This document shows, in pieces, positions 45,852 through 53,908 of a stretch of 64,000 nt of DNA; position 1 is the first letter of the stretch, and every line of letters starts with the position of its first letter. The position numbers were made by a program, and so were the translations under genes. The stretch is from an uncultured Pseudomonadota bacterium. GTDB taxonomy: Bacteria > Pseudomonadota > Gammaproteobacteria > Methylococcales > Methylomonadaceae. The stretch covers positions 62,001 through 126,000 of the forward strand of contig CAILJB010000076.1 in the NCBI GenBank assembly GCA_903834465.1. Reading direction: 5' to 3'. The notes under the pieces were generated by a model. That model was given only the letters and a program-made list of their open reading frames with translations. It was not told the DNA's origin and did not search any database.

Positions 45852-46136
45852 ATGACAATTGAAAAGATACTTGAAGAAATAATTCGTGCTAAAAATGGTA
45901 GTACATTTGATTCGCATGAAATTATTCTCGAATTTGCACGAAATAATCAGAATCTCTATATAACTGGATTAAATGATATAAAAGATAAATGTAATCCACC
46001 TCCTTTCACGCGATTTCATGCAACTTTAGGGATAAAAATCAAATCTATTTGTGACGAACTGGGATACCAAAATAAAGATATTAAAAGCCATAATATTTTT
46101 AGACAAATCAGCGAATGCAAGAAGTACGAACTATGA
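45852..46136 (+). CDS. Hypothetical protein upstream of hicBA
   Basis: 94 residues, with GGAG 11 bases before the ATG. Markedly AT-rich compared with its neighbours. The protein ([32 protein letters not shown]) is mixed alpha/beta with charged residues, no membrane segment and no recognised family. Its stop overlaps the hicB ATG (ATGA), so it is translated with the HicBA pair and may be cargo or a third component. Confidence 0.6.
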   Translation: MTIEKILEEIIRAKNGSTFDSHEIILEFARNNQNLYITGLNDIKDKCNPPPFTRFHATLGIKIKSICDELGYQNKDIKSHNIFRQISECKKYEL

Positions 46137-46336
46137 AATTAAAAATTATCATTCACCCCGCAGAAGAAGGCGGATTTTGGGCAGAAGTTCCAGCAATTGA
46201 AGGCTGTGCCACACAAGGCGATACGATTGAAGAACTTTTTACCAATATCTATGAAGCGGTTGAAGCCTGTCTTTCTGTTGATTTAGAACATATTCCGCTT
46301 GCTCAAAATGATAGAGTGATGGAGATTGTTGTGTGA
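46133..46336 (+). CDS. hicB: HicB-type antitoxin
   Basis: 67 residues from the ATG at 46133. The partial RNase H-like HicB fold shows as [45 protein letters not shown]. It neutralises HicA. There is no obvious C-terminal DNA-binding domain, as is usual for short HicB forms. hicA starts with GTG overlapping its stop by four bases. Confidence 0.92.
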   Translation: MKLKIIIHPAEEGGFWAEVPAIEGCATQGDTIEELFTNIYEAVEACLSVDLEHIPLAQNDRVMEIVV

Positions 46337-46539
46337 AATCTGTTTCAGGAAAACATTTTGCACGACTTCTTGAACTTCGAGGTTGGAGTTTAGTTCGAAT
46401 CAATGGCAGTCACCACGTTTATATGCAAGTTGGGAATTCGGCGCGAATTTCGTTACCAATTCATAAAAACGAAGATTTGAAAATTGGATTATTGAAACAC
46501 TTTATGAAAATCGCTGGAATCAGCGAAAGTGAGTTGTAA
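46333..46539 (+). CDS. hicA: HicA-type mRNA interferase toxin
   Basis: 68 residues with a GTG start. Double-stranded RNA-binding-like fold: [30 protein letters not shown] includes the catalytic GSHH with His27/His28, and [25 protein letters not shown] forms the C-terminal helix. The toxin cuts mRNA. Order here is antitoxin before toxin. Confidence 0.93.
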   Translation: MKSVSGKHFARLLELRGWSLVRINGSHHVYMQVGNSARISLPIHKNEDLKIGLLKHFMKIAGISESEL

Positions 46540-46544
46540 AAACC

Positions 46545-46796
46545 ATGAACACATTATCCATTCATTTACCCGACAATTTAGAACAGCAATTGTCTATTTA
46601 TTGCGAACAAAATCATCGCTCTAAAAGTGAGGCGATTCTTTTTGCGCTTGAGAATCTTTTTTCAACGACAAAAAAACCAGCAACACCTTATGAATTAGGA
46701 AAAGACGGCTTCGGTTCTGATGAAACGCACGAAGGCGATATTGCACAAAATAGCAAAACTTTTCTGAAAGCACGATTCAAAAATGCTGATTGTTGA
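46545..46796 (+). CDS. Ribbon-helix-helix (CopG-like) antitoxin
   Basis: 83 residues. N-terminal ribbon-helix-helix MNTLSIHLPDNLEQQLSIYCEQNHRSKSEAILFALENLF binds DNA as a dimer; the C-terminal part (GKDGFGSDETHEGDIAQNSKTFLKARF) is the kind of tail that wraps around a PIN toxin. It overlaps the PIN gene by 14 bases and lies six bases after hicA. Confidence 0.88.
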   Translation: MNTLSIHLPDNLEQQLSIYCEQNHRSKSEAILFALENLFSTTKKPATPYELGKDGFGSDETHEGDIAQNSKTFLKARFKNADC

Positions 46797-47163
46797 TACT
46801 GGTTTTTTAGTCGCGCTCTATATTCGCCGCGATAAATTGCACTCGCACACTTTGAGTTTTTTGCAGCAAAATCAGCAATCGTTGATAACGACTTCGGCAG
46901 TAATTGTTGAAAGTTGTTATTTTCTGGATGCCAAAGCAAAAGTGGCTTTGTTGAATTGGGTTCAGCGTGGCGGTGTCGAAATTGTTGATATTCCGATATT
47001 CGCTTACAGTGAAATTGCTCAAATGATTGAAAAATATGCTGACCACGATATTGATTTTACGGATGCAACATTGATTTGGTTGGCAAACAAGTATCAGTAT
47101 CAACAAATTTTGACCGTAGATAAAAATGATTTTTCGGCATTTCGTCTAAAAAATAATAAGTGA
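46783..47163 (+). CDS. PIN-domain ribonuclease toxin (VapC-like)
   Basis: 126 residues. The acidic metal site is complete: Asp5 in IVDTGFLVAL, Glu43 in VIVESC, Asp94 in DFTDATL and Asp113 in TVDKNDF. PIN toxins cut tRNA or rRNA. The upstream RHH protein is the cognate antitoxin by position and overlap. Confidence 0.9.
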   Translation: MLIVDTGFLVALYIRRDKLHSHTLSFLQQNQQSLITTSAVIVESCYFLDAKAKVALLNWVQRGGVEIVDIPIFAYSEIAQMIEKYADHDIDFTDATLIWLANKYQYQQILTVDKNDFSAFRLKNNK

Positions 47164-47186
47164 TTTGATTTACTGGAATGGTACAA

Positions 47187-47348
47187 ATGAAAATCTATAC
47201 CGCCATTGTTGAACGCTGTAACGAAACGGGTTTGTATGTGGGCTTTGTGCCTGGATTTTCAGGCGCACACACACAAGCCGAAAGTTTAGATGAGTTAAAT
47301 TTAAACTTGAAAAAAGTGATTGAAATGTTGCTTGAAGAAGGAAGGTAA
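47187..47348 (+). CDS. Orphan HicB-like small protein
   Basis: 53 residues, ATG at 47187, too short for a standard call. MKIYTAIVERCNETGLYVGFVPGFSGAHTQAESLDELNLNLKKVIEMLL follows the type II HicB pattern. No hicA is next to it; the methyltransferase starts two bases after its stop. It is probably a remnant or a solitary antitoxin. Confidence 0.7.
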   Translation: MKIYTAIVERCNETGLYVGFVPGFSGAHTQAESLDELNLNLKKVIEMLLEEGR

Positions 47349-47349
47349 G

Positions 47350-47973
47350 TTGTCCGACATAAACAAAAAATCCCACTGGGAAAACATTTATCAAAACAAA
47401 TCACCTTCGGAAGTGAGTTGGTATCAGGACACACCAACGATTTCGCTTGAATTGATTAGCGCGTGTTCGTTGTCGAATGATGTTGAAATTATCGATATTG
47501 GCGGTGGCGCATCAACGCTTTCAGATTGTCTTTTGGAAAAAGGTTATACACATGTAACTGTTTTGGATTTATCAGAAAATGCGCTTGAACATTCAAAACA
47601 ACGTTTGGGCGAAAAAGCGAATTTAATCGACTGGCATGTTGAGGATATTACCCAGTTTTCCGCACCAAAACGTTACTATATTTGGCATGATAAAGCTGTT
47701 TTTCACTTTTTAACCGATGTAAATGACCGTGAAAAATACAAAAATGTTTTAAATGCTTCGCTTAAAACAGGCGGCTACGTCATCATTGCCGCTTTTGCCA
47801 TTGGTAGTGCCACGAAATGCAGTGGTTTAGAGATTGTGCAATACCACGCAATTAAATTAAAAAATGAATTAGGTGATAATTTCACTCTTGTTGAACAAGG
47901 CACTGAAAATCACATTACACCAGCAGGCAACACGCAGATTTTCGGCTATTATTCGTTTTTGAAAAACAATTGA
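47350..47973 (+). CDS. Class I SAM-dependent methyltransferase
   Basis: 207 residues from the TTG at 47350, which has GGAAGG just upstream; a TTG at 47320 would overlap the HicB-like gene. The SAM site is visible: VEIIDIGGGASTLSDCLLEKG (motif I) and VTVLDLSENALEHSKQRLG (motif II). The HWENIYQNKSPSEVSWYQDTP N-terminus is shared with a group of small-molecule or protein methyltransferases of unknown substrate. It closes the toxin-antitoxin islet and may be cargo. Confidence 0.85.
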   Translation: MSDINKKSHWENIYQNKSPSEVSWYQDTPTISLELISACSLSNDVEIIDIGGGASTLSDCLLEKGYTHVTVLDLSENALEHSKQRLGEKANLIDWHVEDITQFSAPKRYYIWHDKAVFHFLTDVNDREKYKNVLNASLKTGGYVIIAAFAIGSATKCSGLEIVQYHAIKLKNELGDNFTLVEQGTENHITPAGNTQIFGYYSFLKNN

Positions 47974-48072
47974 AAATATAAAACTACGTTTTTAAATTAG
48001 TAAATGATGTAAATTATTGTTCTAAATTTACACACAACCATAACTTCACGTTTTCACCTTAAACCGCCCAAC

Positions 48073-50676
48073 ATGATAAGAAAATTCGTTATTTTATTAA
48101 CCTTACTGCTACTTCTCGCAGTGAATTTCAGCATTTGGAGTTACGTTAATAACCCGTTGCAAGTGCAACCGTGGACAAAAACCACGATGGGTGTAACGTA
48201 TGACCCGATGCGAAAACAAGACACGCAAACCAGTAATACGTTTCCCAGTGCCGAAGAAATCGGAAACGATTTTGAACTGCTCAAAAACAAAGTGTTTGCG
48301 GTGCGAACTTACAACGTAGCAAAAGAAAAAGGTTTAGACAAAATCCCTGAAATTGCCGCGAAACATGATTTAAATTCGACTGTTGGCGCGTGGATTGGCG
48401 TGGATTTGGAAGAAAATCGCAAACAAGTCGATACGCTAGTTGAAATTGCTAAACAATATAATCCGAAATTGATTCGCCTAATGGTCGGCAACGAGGTGTT
48501 ATTGCGTGGCGATGTGACCGAAGAAGAATTGATTAACTATATTCGCACTGTCAAACAAAATGTCACCAAACCTGTGAGTACGTCTGAAACATGGGACGTA
48601 TGGATTAAGCATCCAAAATTGGTGGATGAAGTTGATTTTATTGCAATTCACATTTTGCCGTATTGGGAAGGAATTGCGGCAGAAGATGCGGTCGATTATG
48701 TTTTCGACCGTTACAATGACGTAAAAAAAGCCTATCCAAACAAACCTATCATCATTACAGAGGTCGGCTGGCCATCAGACGGACAACCTGTTAAACACGC
48801 CAGTGCATCGATTCCAAATCAGGCGAAATTTTTGCGTGATTTCTTAAATCGTGCAGACAAAGAAAAAGTGACTTATTACGTCGTGGAAGCGTTTGACCAA
48901 CCTTGGAAAAAATCTATCGAAGGTTCCGCCGGCGCGTATTGGGGGATTTTTAACGCAGACAGATTGCCGAAATACCCAATGGATGGTGACGTAATGCCGA
49001 TGCCAGATTGGGAAAATTGGGCAGCCGGCGCGGCGGTTTTCAGTTTGGTATTGATGGGTTTAATTTTACTGACTCGCAGCAGTTTGAAATTATCCGGCAT
49101 TTTCTTTTTTGGCTTGATGGCAAACCTTGCCGCATCGGTTATTTTTTGGACAGTTTCGAGTGGCGCACAGCAATATCAAACAGGTTTAACACTGTTGCTT
49201 TGGGGCTTGATGGTGTTAATGCAGGTGTTGGCGACGATTATCTTGCTGATTGAAAGTTTGGAAATTGCCGAAGTGGTTTGGCATCGCAAAACTATTCGCA
49301 CATTCCAACCGCTCACACCGTCGCCTGAATTTAAATATCCAAAAGTATCGCTACATTTGCCGATTCATAACGAACCGCCGTTGATGGTTCGCAAAACGTT
49401 AGAAGCGTTGGCAAAAGTGGATTATCCAAACTTTGAAGTGTTGGTGATGGACAACAACACCAAAGACGATGCCATTTGGATGCCGGTGAAAGAAGATTGC
49501 GAACGCTTGGGCGAACGCTTCCGTTTTTTCCATTTAGAAAATTGGCCAGGTTACAAAGCCGGTGCAATCAATCACGCGTTAGAACAAACTGCGCCAGATG
49601 CCGAAATTATCGCGCTTATCGACAGTGATTATGTGTTGTCGCCGGATTGGCTCAAATGTATGGTGCCGTATTTTGATAATCCAAAAGTCGGTTTCATTCA
49701 ATCGCCGCAAGATTACCGCGACCGTCATCAAAGCACGTTTAAAGAATTTTCGTATTGGGAATATGCGGGCTTTTTCAATATCGGCATGGTGCAACGCAAC
49801 GAATACAACGCCATTATTCAACATGGCACAATGACCATGATTCGCAAATCGGCGTTAATCGAAGTCGGACGCTGGTCAGAATGGTGCATTTGTGAAGACA
49901 GTGAATTAGGCATTCGTTTGTATGAAGCCGGTTATGATTCGGTGTATGTGAAAGATTCATTCGGACGCGGTTTGATGCCTGATACGTTCTCAGGTTATAT
50001 GACACAACGTTTCCGTTGGGTTTATGGCGCGATGCAAATTATCAAAGCGCATTGGCGCAGTTTCTTACCGACTAGCAAAGTGCTAACTTCTGCCCAAAAA
50101 TATTATTTTGTTGCAGGTTGGTTGCCGTGGTTTTCGGATGCGTTGGCGTTAGTTTTCACGATGGCGAGTTTGATTATTACTGTGTTAATTCGTTTTGCCT
50201 CGCATCCAGAATTGCCTTCAACGGTGTTTTTAATGCCTACGGTAGGGTTATTTTTGTTCAAGATTATTCGTGGTTTGTGGCTATATCAAGCGCGTGTGCC
50301 GTGTTCAGTTTGGCATTCACTTGGTGCGGCATTATCGGGTTTAGCCTTAACACATACCGTTGCATTGGGAACGATTCAAGGTTTGTTCACATCAGGTAAA
50401 CCGTTTATGCGTACGCCAAAATATGAATCACAAAGCGCGTTGTTTGCTGGTTTACGCGTGATTCAGCAAGAAATTTTATTGTTGTTATTGCTTGGCTGGG
50501 GCATTTTTGAAATCAGTCGTTTGGAATATTTAGACAACTTGAACGGTAAATTATGGATGGCGATTTTAGCTGTGCAAGCCGTGCCGTATTTAGCCACGTT
50601 GATTACGTTGATAATCAGTGTTGCGCCCAGTTATTTCACCAATAAATCAGCGGAAGACTTAGACGATGATGTGTAA
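48073..50676 (+). CDS. ndvB: NdvB-type beta-1,3-glucan synthase (GH17 - GT2 fusion)
   Basis: 867 residues. One N-terminal membrane anchor, then a GH17 domain (about 38-310) with the acid/base Glu141 in VGNEVLLRGD and nucleophile Glu229 in ITEVGWPSDG. Three or four helices lead into a family 2 glycosyltransferase (about 410-650) with LIDSDYVLSPDW (DxD), EDSELGIRL and QRFRWVYG, and further C-terminal helices. P. aeruginosa NdvB, of similar length, makes cyclic beta-1,3-glucans in the periplasm that bind antibiotics in biofilms; Bradyrhizobium has relatives. The hydrolase domain may close or branch the glucan ring. Confidence 0.85.
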   Translation: MIRKFVILLTLLLLLAVNFSIWSYVNNPLQVQPWTKTTMGVTYDPMRKQDTQTSNTFPSAEEIGNDFELLKNKVFAVRTYNVAKEKGLDKIPEIAAKHDLNSTVGAWIGVDLEENRKQVDTLVEIAKQYNPKLIRLMVGNEVLLRGDVTEEELINYIRTVKQNVTKPVSTSETWDVWIKHPKLVDEVDFIAIHILPYWEGIAAEDAVDYVFDRYNDVKKAYPNKPIIITEVGWPSDGQPVKHASASIPNQAKFLRDFLNRADKEKVTYYVVEAFDQPWKKSIEGSAGAYWGIFNADRLPKYPMDGDVMPMPDWENWAAGAAVFSLVLMGLILLTRSSLKLSGIFFFGLMANLAASVIFWTVSSGAQQYQTGLTLLLWGLMVLMQVLATIILLIESLEIAEVVWHRKTIRTFQPLTPSPEFKYPKVSLHLPIHNEPPLMVRKTLEALAKVDYPNFEVLVMDNNTKDDAIWMPVKEDCERLGERFRFFHLENWPGYKAGAINHALEQTAPDAEIIALIDSDYVLSPDWLKCMVPYFDNPKVGFIQSPQDYRDRHQSTFKEFSYWEYAGFFNIGMVQRNEYNAIIQHGTMTMIRKSALIEVGRWSEWCICEDSELGIRLYEAGYDSVYVKDSFGRGLMPDTFSGYMTQRFRWVYGAMQIIKAHWRSFLPTSKVLTSAQKYYFVAGWLPWFSDALALVFTMASLIITVLIRFASHPELPSTVFLMPTVGLFLFKIIRGLWLYQARVPCSVWHSLGAALSGLALTHTVALGTIQGLFTSGKPFMRTPKYESQSALFAGLRVIQQEILLLLLLGWGIFEISRLEYLDNLNGKLWMAILAVQAVPYLATLITLIISVAPSYFTNKSAEDLDDDV

Positions 50677-51406
50677 ACGTTTTATCCATAATGTGATTCA
50701 CGACAAAAATTATTCGACCAATGCGGTGGCGTTGCTTATTACGCTTTTGGGGATAATTAGCGGTTCTAGTTTTATTTCGTCAGTGGGTTTTTTCGCGCTT
50801 TCGGGCGCGATTACCAATTGGCTGGCAATTCACATGTTGTTTGAAAAAGTGCCGTATTTAAAAGGTTCAGGCGTGATTCCTGAAAGGTTTGAAGAATTCA
50901 AAAGCGCGATTAAAACGTTGATGATGTCGCAATTTTTCACCGCGCAAAATATCGAACAATTTATTGAAACCGAAGAGCAGGGCGGTGAAAAAGTTTTAAA
51001 TTTAGAACCGCTTTTAAACGTGGTGGATTACGACAAAATTTACGACAGTTTGGTGTTAGTGATTTTAGAATCATCGTTTGGTGGAATGCTCATGATGATG
51101 GGCGGCGTGGAAGCCTTAACGCCGCTTAAAGAACCGTTTGTTGAAAAAGTCAAAGTCACCTTAGTGGAAATGGTCGATTCCAGTGAATTTAAAACCGCGT
51201 TGCAACACGGTTTGAATGCACAAAAAATCAGCGCAGATTTAGTCGGTAAAATCGAAACGGTGATTGATAAACGCCTCAGCGAACTTACGCCGCAACTGGT
51301 CAAAGAAATGGTGCAAGCCATTATCAAAGAACATTTAGGCTGGCTCGTGGTTTGGGGCGGCGTAATCGGTGGCGCGTTAGGTGGTGTATTCGGATTGATG
51401 TTGTAA
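50666..51406 (+). CDS. DUF445 family membrane protein
   Basis: 246 residues; ATG at 50666 or 50669, overlapping the end of ndvB. Two hydrophobic segments at the N-terminus with GAITNWLAIHMLFEKVPYLKGSGVIPERFEEFK, the DUF445 signature, and a terminal glycine-rich helix (WGGVIGGALGGVFGLML). Function is not known. Overlap suggests cotranscription with ndvB. Confidence 0.88.
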   Translation: MMCKRFIHNVIHDKNYSTNAVALLITLLGIISGSSFISSVGFFALSGAITNWLAIHMLFEKVPYLKGSGVIPERFEEFKSAIKTLMMSQFFTAQNIEQFIETEEQGGEKVLNLEPLLNVVDYDKIYDSLVLVILESSFGGMLMMMGGVEALTPLKEPFVEKVKVTLVEMVDSSEFKTALQHGLNAQKISADLVGKIETVIDKRLSELTPQLVKEMVQAIIKEHLGWLVVWGGVIGGALGGVFGLML

Positions 51407-52177
51407 ATGGAAACCGTAGAATTAGCCTTTGAACAATTCGGCGACGAGCAAAATACACCGTTACTGATTCTGCACGGTTTTTTTGCATCAGCGCGAAACT
51501 GGCGGGCTTGTGCCGAAAAATTAGCTGTGAATTTTTGCGTGTATGTTTTAGATGCACGCAATCACGGTGCGTCGCCACATGCTGAAATGATGGATTACGA
51601 ATCAATGGCAGCCGATGTGGCGCATTTTATTGAGCAGCATGATTTATCTGCAGTAAATATCATCGGTCATAGCATGGGCGGCAAAACGGCCATGTGGTTT
51701 GCGTTGCGTTATCCAGAATTAGTGCGAAATTTAATAGTTGTCGATATTGCCCCTGTGAGTTACAAGCATAGTTTTGACCCACTCATTCATGCGTTGCAAA
51801 ATTTGCCTCTTTCTGAATTAAAAAATCGCAAACAAGCCGAAGAGCTTTTGGCTGACCTGATTCCTGACATGAGTTACCGACAGTTTTTGTTACAAAATTT
51901 GGTGCTAAAAACTGATGGTTACGAATGGCGCATTGATTTGGCTATTTTCAAACGCAACGCCGCCAATATCCTCACTTTCCCAAATAATGAAACCGTGTTG
52001 CCATTTACCGGACAAGCGTTATTTCTTGCCGGTGGCAATTCGCGTTATATCAAAGAAAACAGCACTGAAGCCCTTTTCCCTTTCGCTCAAATCCGTGTTA
52101 TTCCCGATGCAGAGCATTGGATTCATATTCAACAACCGCAAGCCTTTTTGAACGCCGTCACAGACTTTTTATCATAA
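51407..52177 (+). CDS. Alpha/beta hydrolase (YbfF-like esterase)
   Basis: 256 residues. Alpha/beta-hydrolase fold with HGFF oxyanion motif, DARNHGASPH, nucleophile elbow GHSMGG and C-terminal His in EHWIHIQ. YbfF-like enzymes are acyl-CoA or short-chain esterases. It begins immediately after DUF445 stops and shares one base with cobU. Confidence 0.88.
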   Translation: METVELAFEQFGDEQNTPLLILHGFFASARNWRACAEKLAVNFCVYVLDARNHGASPHAEMMDYESMAADVAHFIEQHDLSAVNIIGHSMGGKTAMWFALRYPELVRNLIVVDIAPVSYKHSFDPLIHALQNLPLSELKNRKQAEELLADLIPDMSYRQFLLQNLVLKTDGYEWRIDLAIFKRNAANILTFPNNETVLPFTGQALFLAGGNSRYIKENSTEALFPFAQIRVIPDAEHWIHIQQPQAFLNAVTDFLS

Positions 52178-52674
52178 TGAAAATATTATTCATTGGCGGC
52201 GTAAAAAGTGGCAAATCACGTTTGGCAGAAGCTGAAATTTTAAAATTATCAAACGACATAAAACCGTATTATTTGGCAACTAACGAATGTTTTGACGAAG
52301 AAATGCAGGCGCGTGTTCTAACGCATAAACAGCAACGCCAAAATGCGTTTGACAGTATTGAAGAACCGTTGCAGTTGCTCGAAACGTTGAAACAGTGCCA
52401 ACGTCCGGTTTTAATCGAATGTGTGACGATGTGGCTGAACAATATGCTGTATCACCAATTTTCAGAGCAAACGATTCTGGACGAATTAGATGCGGTGATG
52501 AAGCTACCGATGGATTTAGTATTGGTGCATAACGAAGTCGGTTTGGGCATTATTCCTGAGAATAAATTAGCACGACAATTCGCTGATTTATCTGGCAAAG
52601 CCGCGCAATTGATGGGGCAATATTGTGAACAGGTTTATTTTTGTAGCGCGGGTTTAGCGTTGAGAATGAAATGA
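52177..52674 (+). CDS. cobU: Adenosylcobinamide kinase / guanylyltransferase
   Basis: 165 residues from the ATG at 52177; the frame open from 52117 would overlap the esterase gene. P-loop GGVKSGKSRLAE, then YYLATNECFDEEMQARVLTHKQQR and VHNEVGLGIIPENKLARQFADLSGKAAQ are CobU signatures. It activates cobinamide for cobalamin salvage. No other cobalamin genes are nearby; the length is slightly short of the E. coli protein (181). Confidence 0.92.
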   Translation: MKILFIGGVKSGKSRLAEAEILKLSNDIKPYYLATNECFDEEMQARVLTHKQQRQNAFDSIEEPLQLLETLKQCQRPVLIECVTMWLNNMLYHQFSEQTILDELDAVMKLPMDLVLVHNEVGLGIIPENKLARQFADLSGKAAQLMGQYCEQVYFCSAGLALRMK

Positions 52675-53864
52675 TGACTAAATCGTTTGTCGCTCTTTTG
52701 ATAGCACAATTTCTATCCGCGTTTGCAGATAATGCCATTCTATTTACCGTTATCGCATTGGTCATGCACACGCCAAATCCAGCAACGTGGTATGTTCCTG
52801 CCTTGCAAAGTTCTTTTTTGGTCGCATTCGTGGTGCTAGCACCGTGGGTGGGACAATTGGCGGATAATTTTCCTAAAGCGCGTGTGTTAATGGCTGCGAA
52901 TTTCTTAAAAGCATCAGGTGCAGGCTTGTTACTTTTCAATATCGAGCCGTTGTTTGCTTATGCGATTGTAGGTATGGGTGCCGCGATTTATAGTCCTGCT
53001 AAATATGGTATTTTGCCCGAATTGGTCAAACACGACGGCTTAGTGAGAGCAAATAGTTGGATTGAAGGTTCGACTATTTTAGCCATTTTATTAGGGATGC
53101 TCATTGGTGCAAAAGTCGCCGATGCCTCAATTAAAGGCGCGTTAATTGGCACGATTAGTTTATATTTATTGTCATCTAGCATTGCCAGTTTATTGCCAAC
53201 TCAAATCGCTACTGGACAAAAAGCAAATGCAAAATCTGCATTGCGTGACTTTTACGCGCAAATCCAAGAATTTTTCATTACGCCCCGCGCTCGATTTGTC
53301 ATTTTAGGTGGTTCGATATTTTGGGCGAGTGCGGCAACGTTGCGCGTAATTTTGGTCGCTTGGTCGCCACTGGTTTTAGATTTACACAGTGCGACTGAAA
53401 TCGCGCAACTGACTTTGTTTTTAGCCATCGGCATTATTATCGGTTCGGCAATCGTGCCACGGTTAATTCCACTTGAACATTTAAAACGCGCTCGATTTGC
53501 CGCGTACAGTATGGCGTTATTGATTATGACGCTAAGTTTTACTGACAATTTGTGGATCGCGCGAAGTGTGTTGCTTTTGATTGGCATGATGGGGGGAATG
53601 TTTATTGTGCCAGTCAACGCGGCATTGCAAGAATTAGGACAACAAAGTATTGGTAGCGGGCGAGCGATTGCATTGCAAGGTTTTTTCCAAAATGTGGCGA
53701 TGTTGCTTGCTGTGGGCAGTTACAGTTTTGCAGCAGCACAGCAAATTAGCCCAATTGTTGCAATGTTGAGTTTAGGCGGTTTACTTTTGATCGCCGCCTT
53801 CATTGTGACATTCCATTTGCCATCCTCTACCTCCCGTATAATTGTAAGGCAAAATCATAAATAG
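52671..53864 (+). CDS. lplT: Lysophospholipid transporter LplT
   Basis: 397 residues, the same length as E. coli LplT. A 12-helix major-facilitator protein starting KSFVALLIAQFLSAFADNAILFTVIALVM, with GAAIYSPAKYGILPELVKHDGLVRANSWIEGSTI, a diagnostic run. It flips lysophosphatidylethanolamine inward for reacylation. The usual aas acyltransferase partner is absent. ATG overlaps the cobU stop. Confidence 0.92.
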   Translation: MMTKSFVALLIAQFLSAFADNAILFTVIALVMHTPNPATWYVPALQSSFLVAFVVLAPWVGQLADNFPKARVLMAANFLKASGAGLLLFNIEPLFAYAIVGMGAAIYSPAKYGILPELVKHDGLVRANSWIEGSTILAILLGMLIGAKVADASIKGALIGTISLYLLSSSIASLLPTQIATGQKANAKSALRDFYAQIQEFFITPRARFVILGGSIFWASAATLRVILVAWSPLVLDLHSATEIAQLTLFLAIGIIIGSAIVPRLIPLEHLKRARFAAYSMALLIMTLSFTDNLWIARSVLLLIGMMGGMFIVPVNAALQELGQQSIGSGRAIALQGFFQNVAMLLAVGSYSFAAAQQISPIVAMLSLGGLLLIAAFIVTFHLPSSTSRIIVRQNHK

Positions 53865-53908
53865 CAGTGTTAGAATGTAACTTTTAATACTACTTAGAAG
53901 GTGCAATT

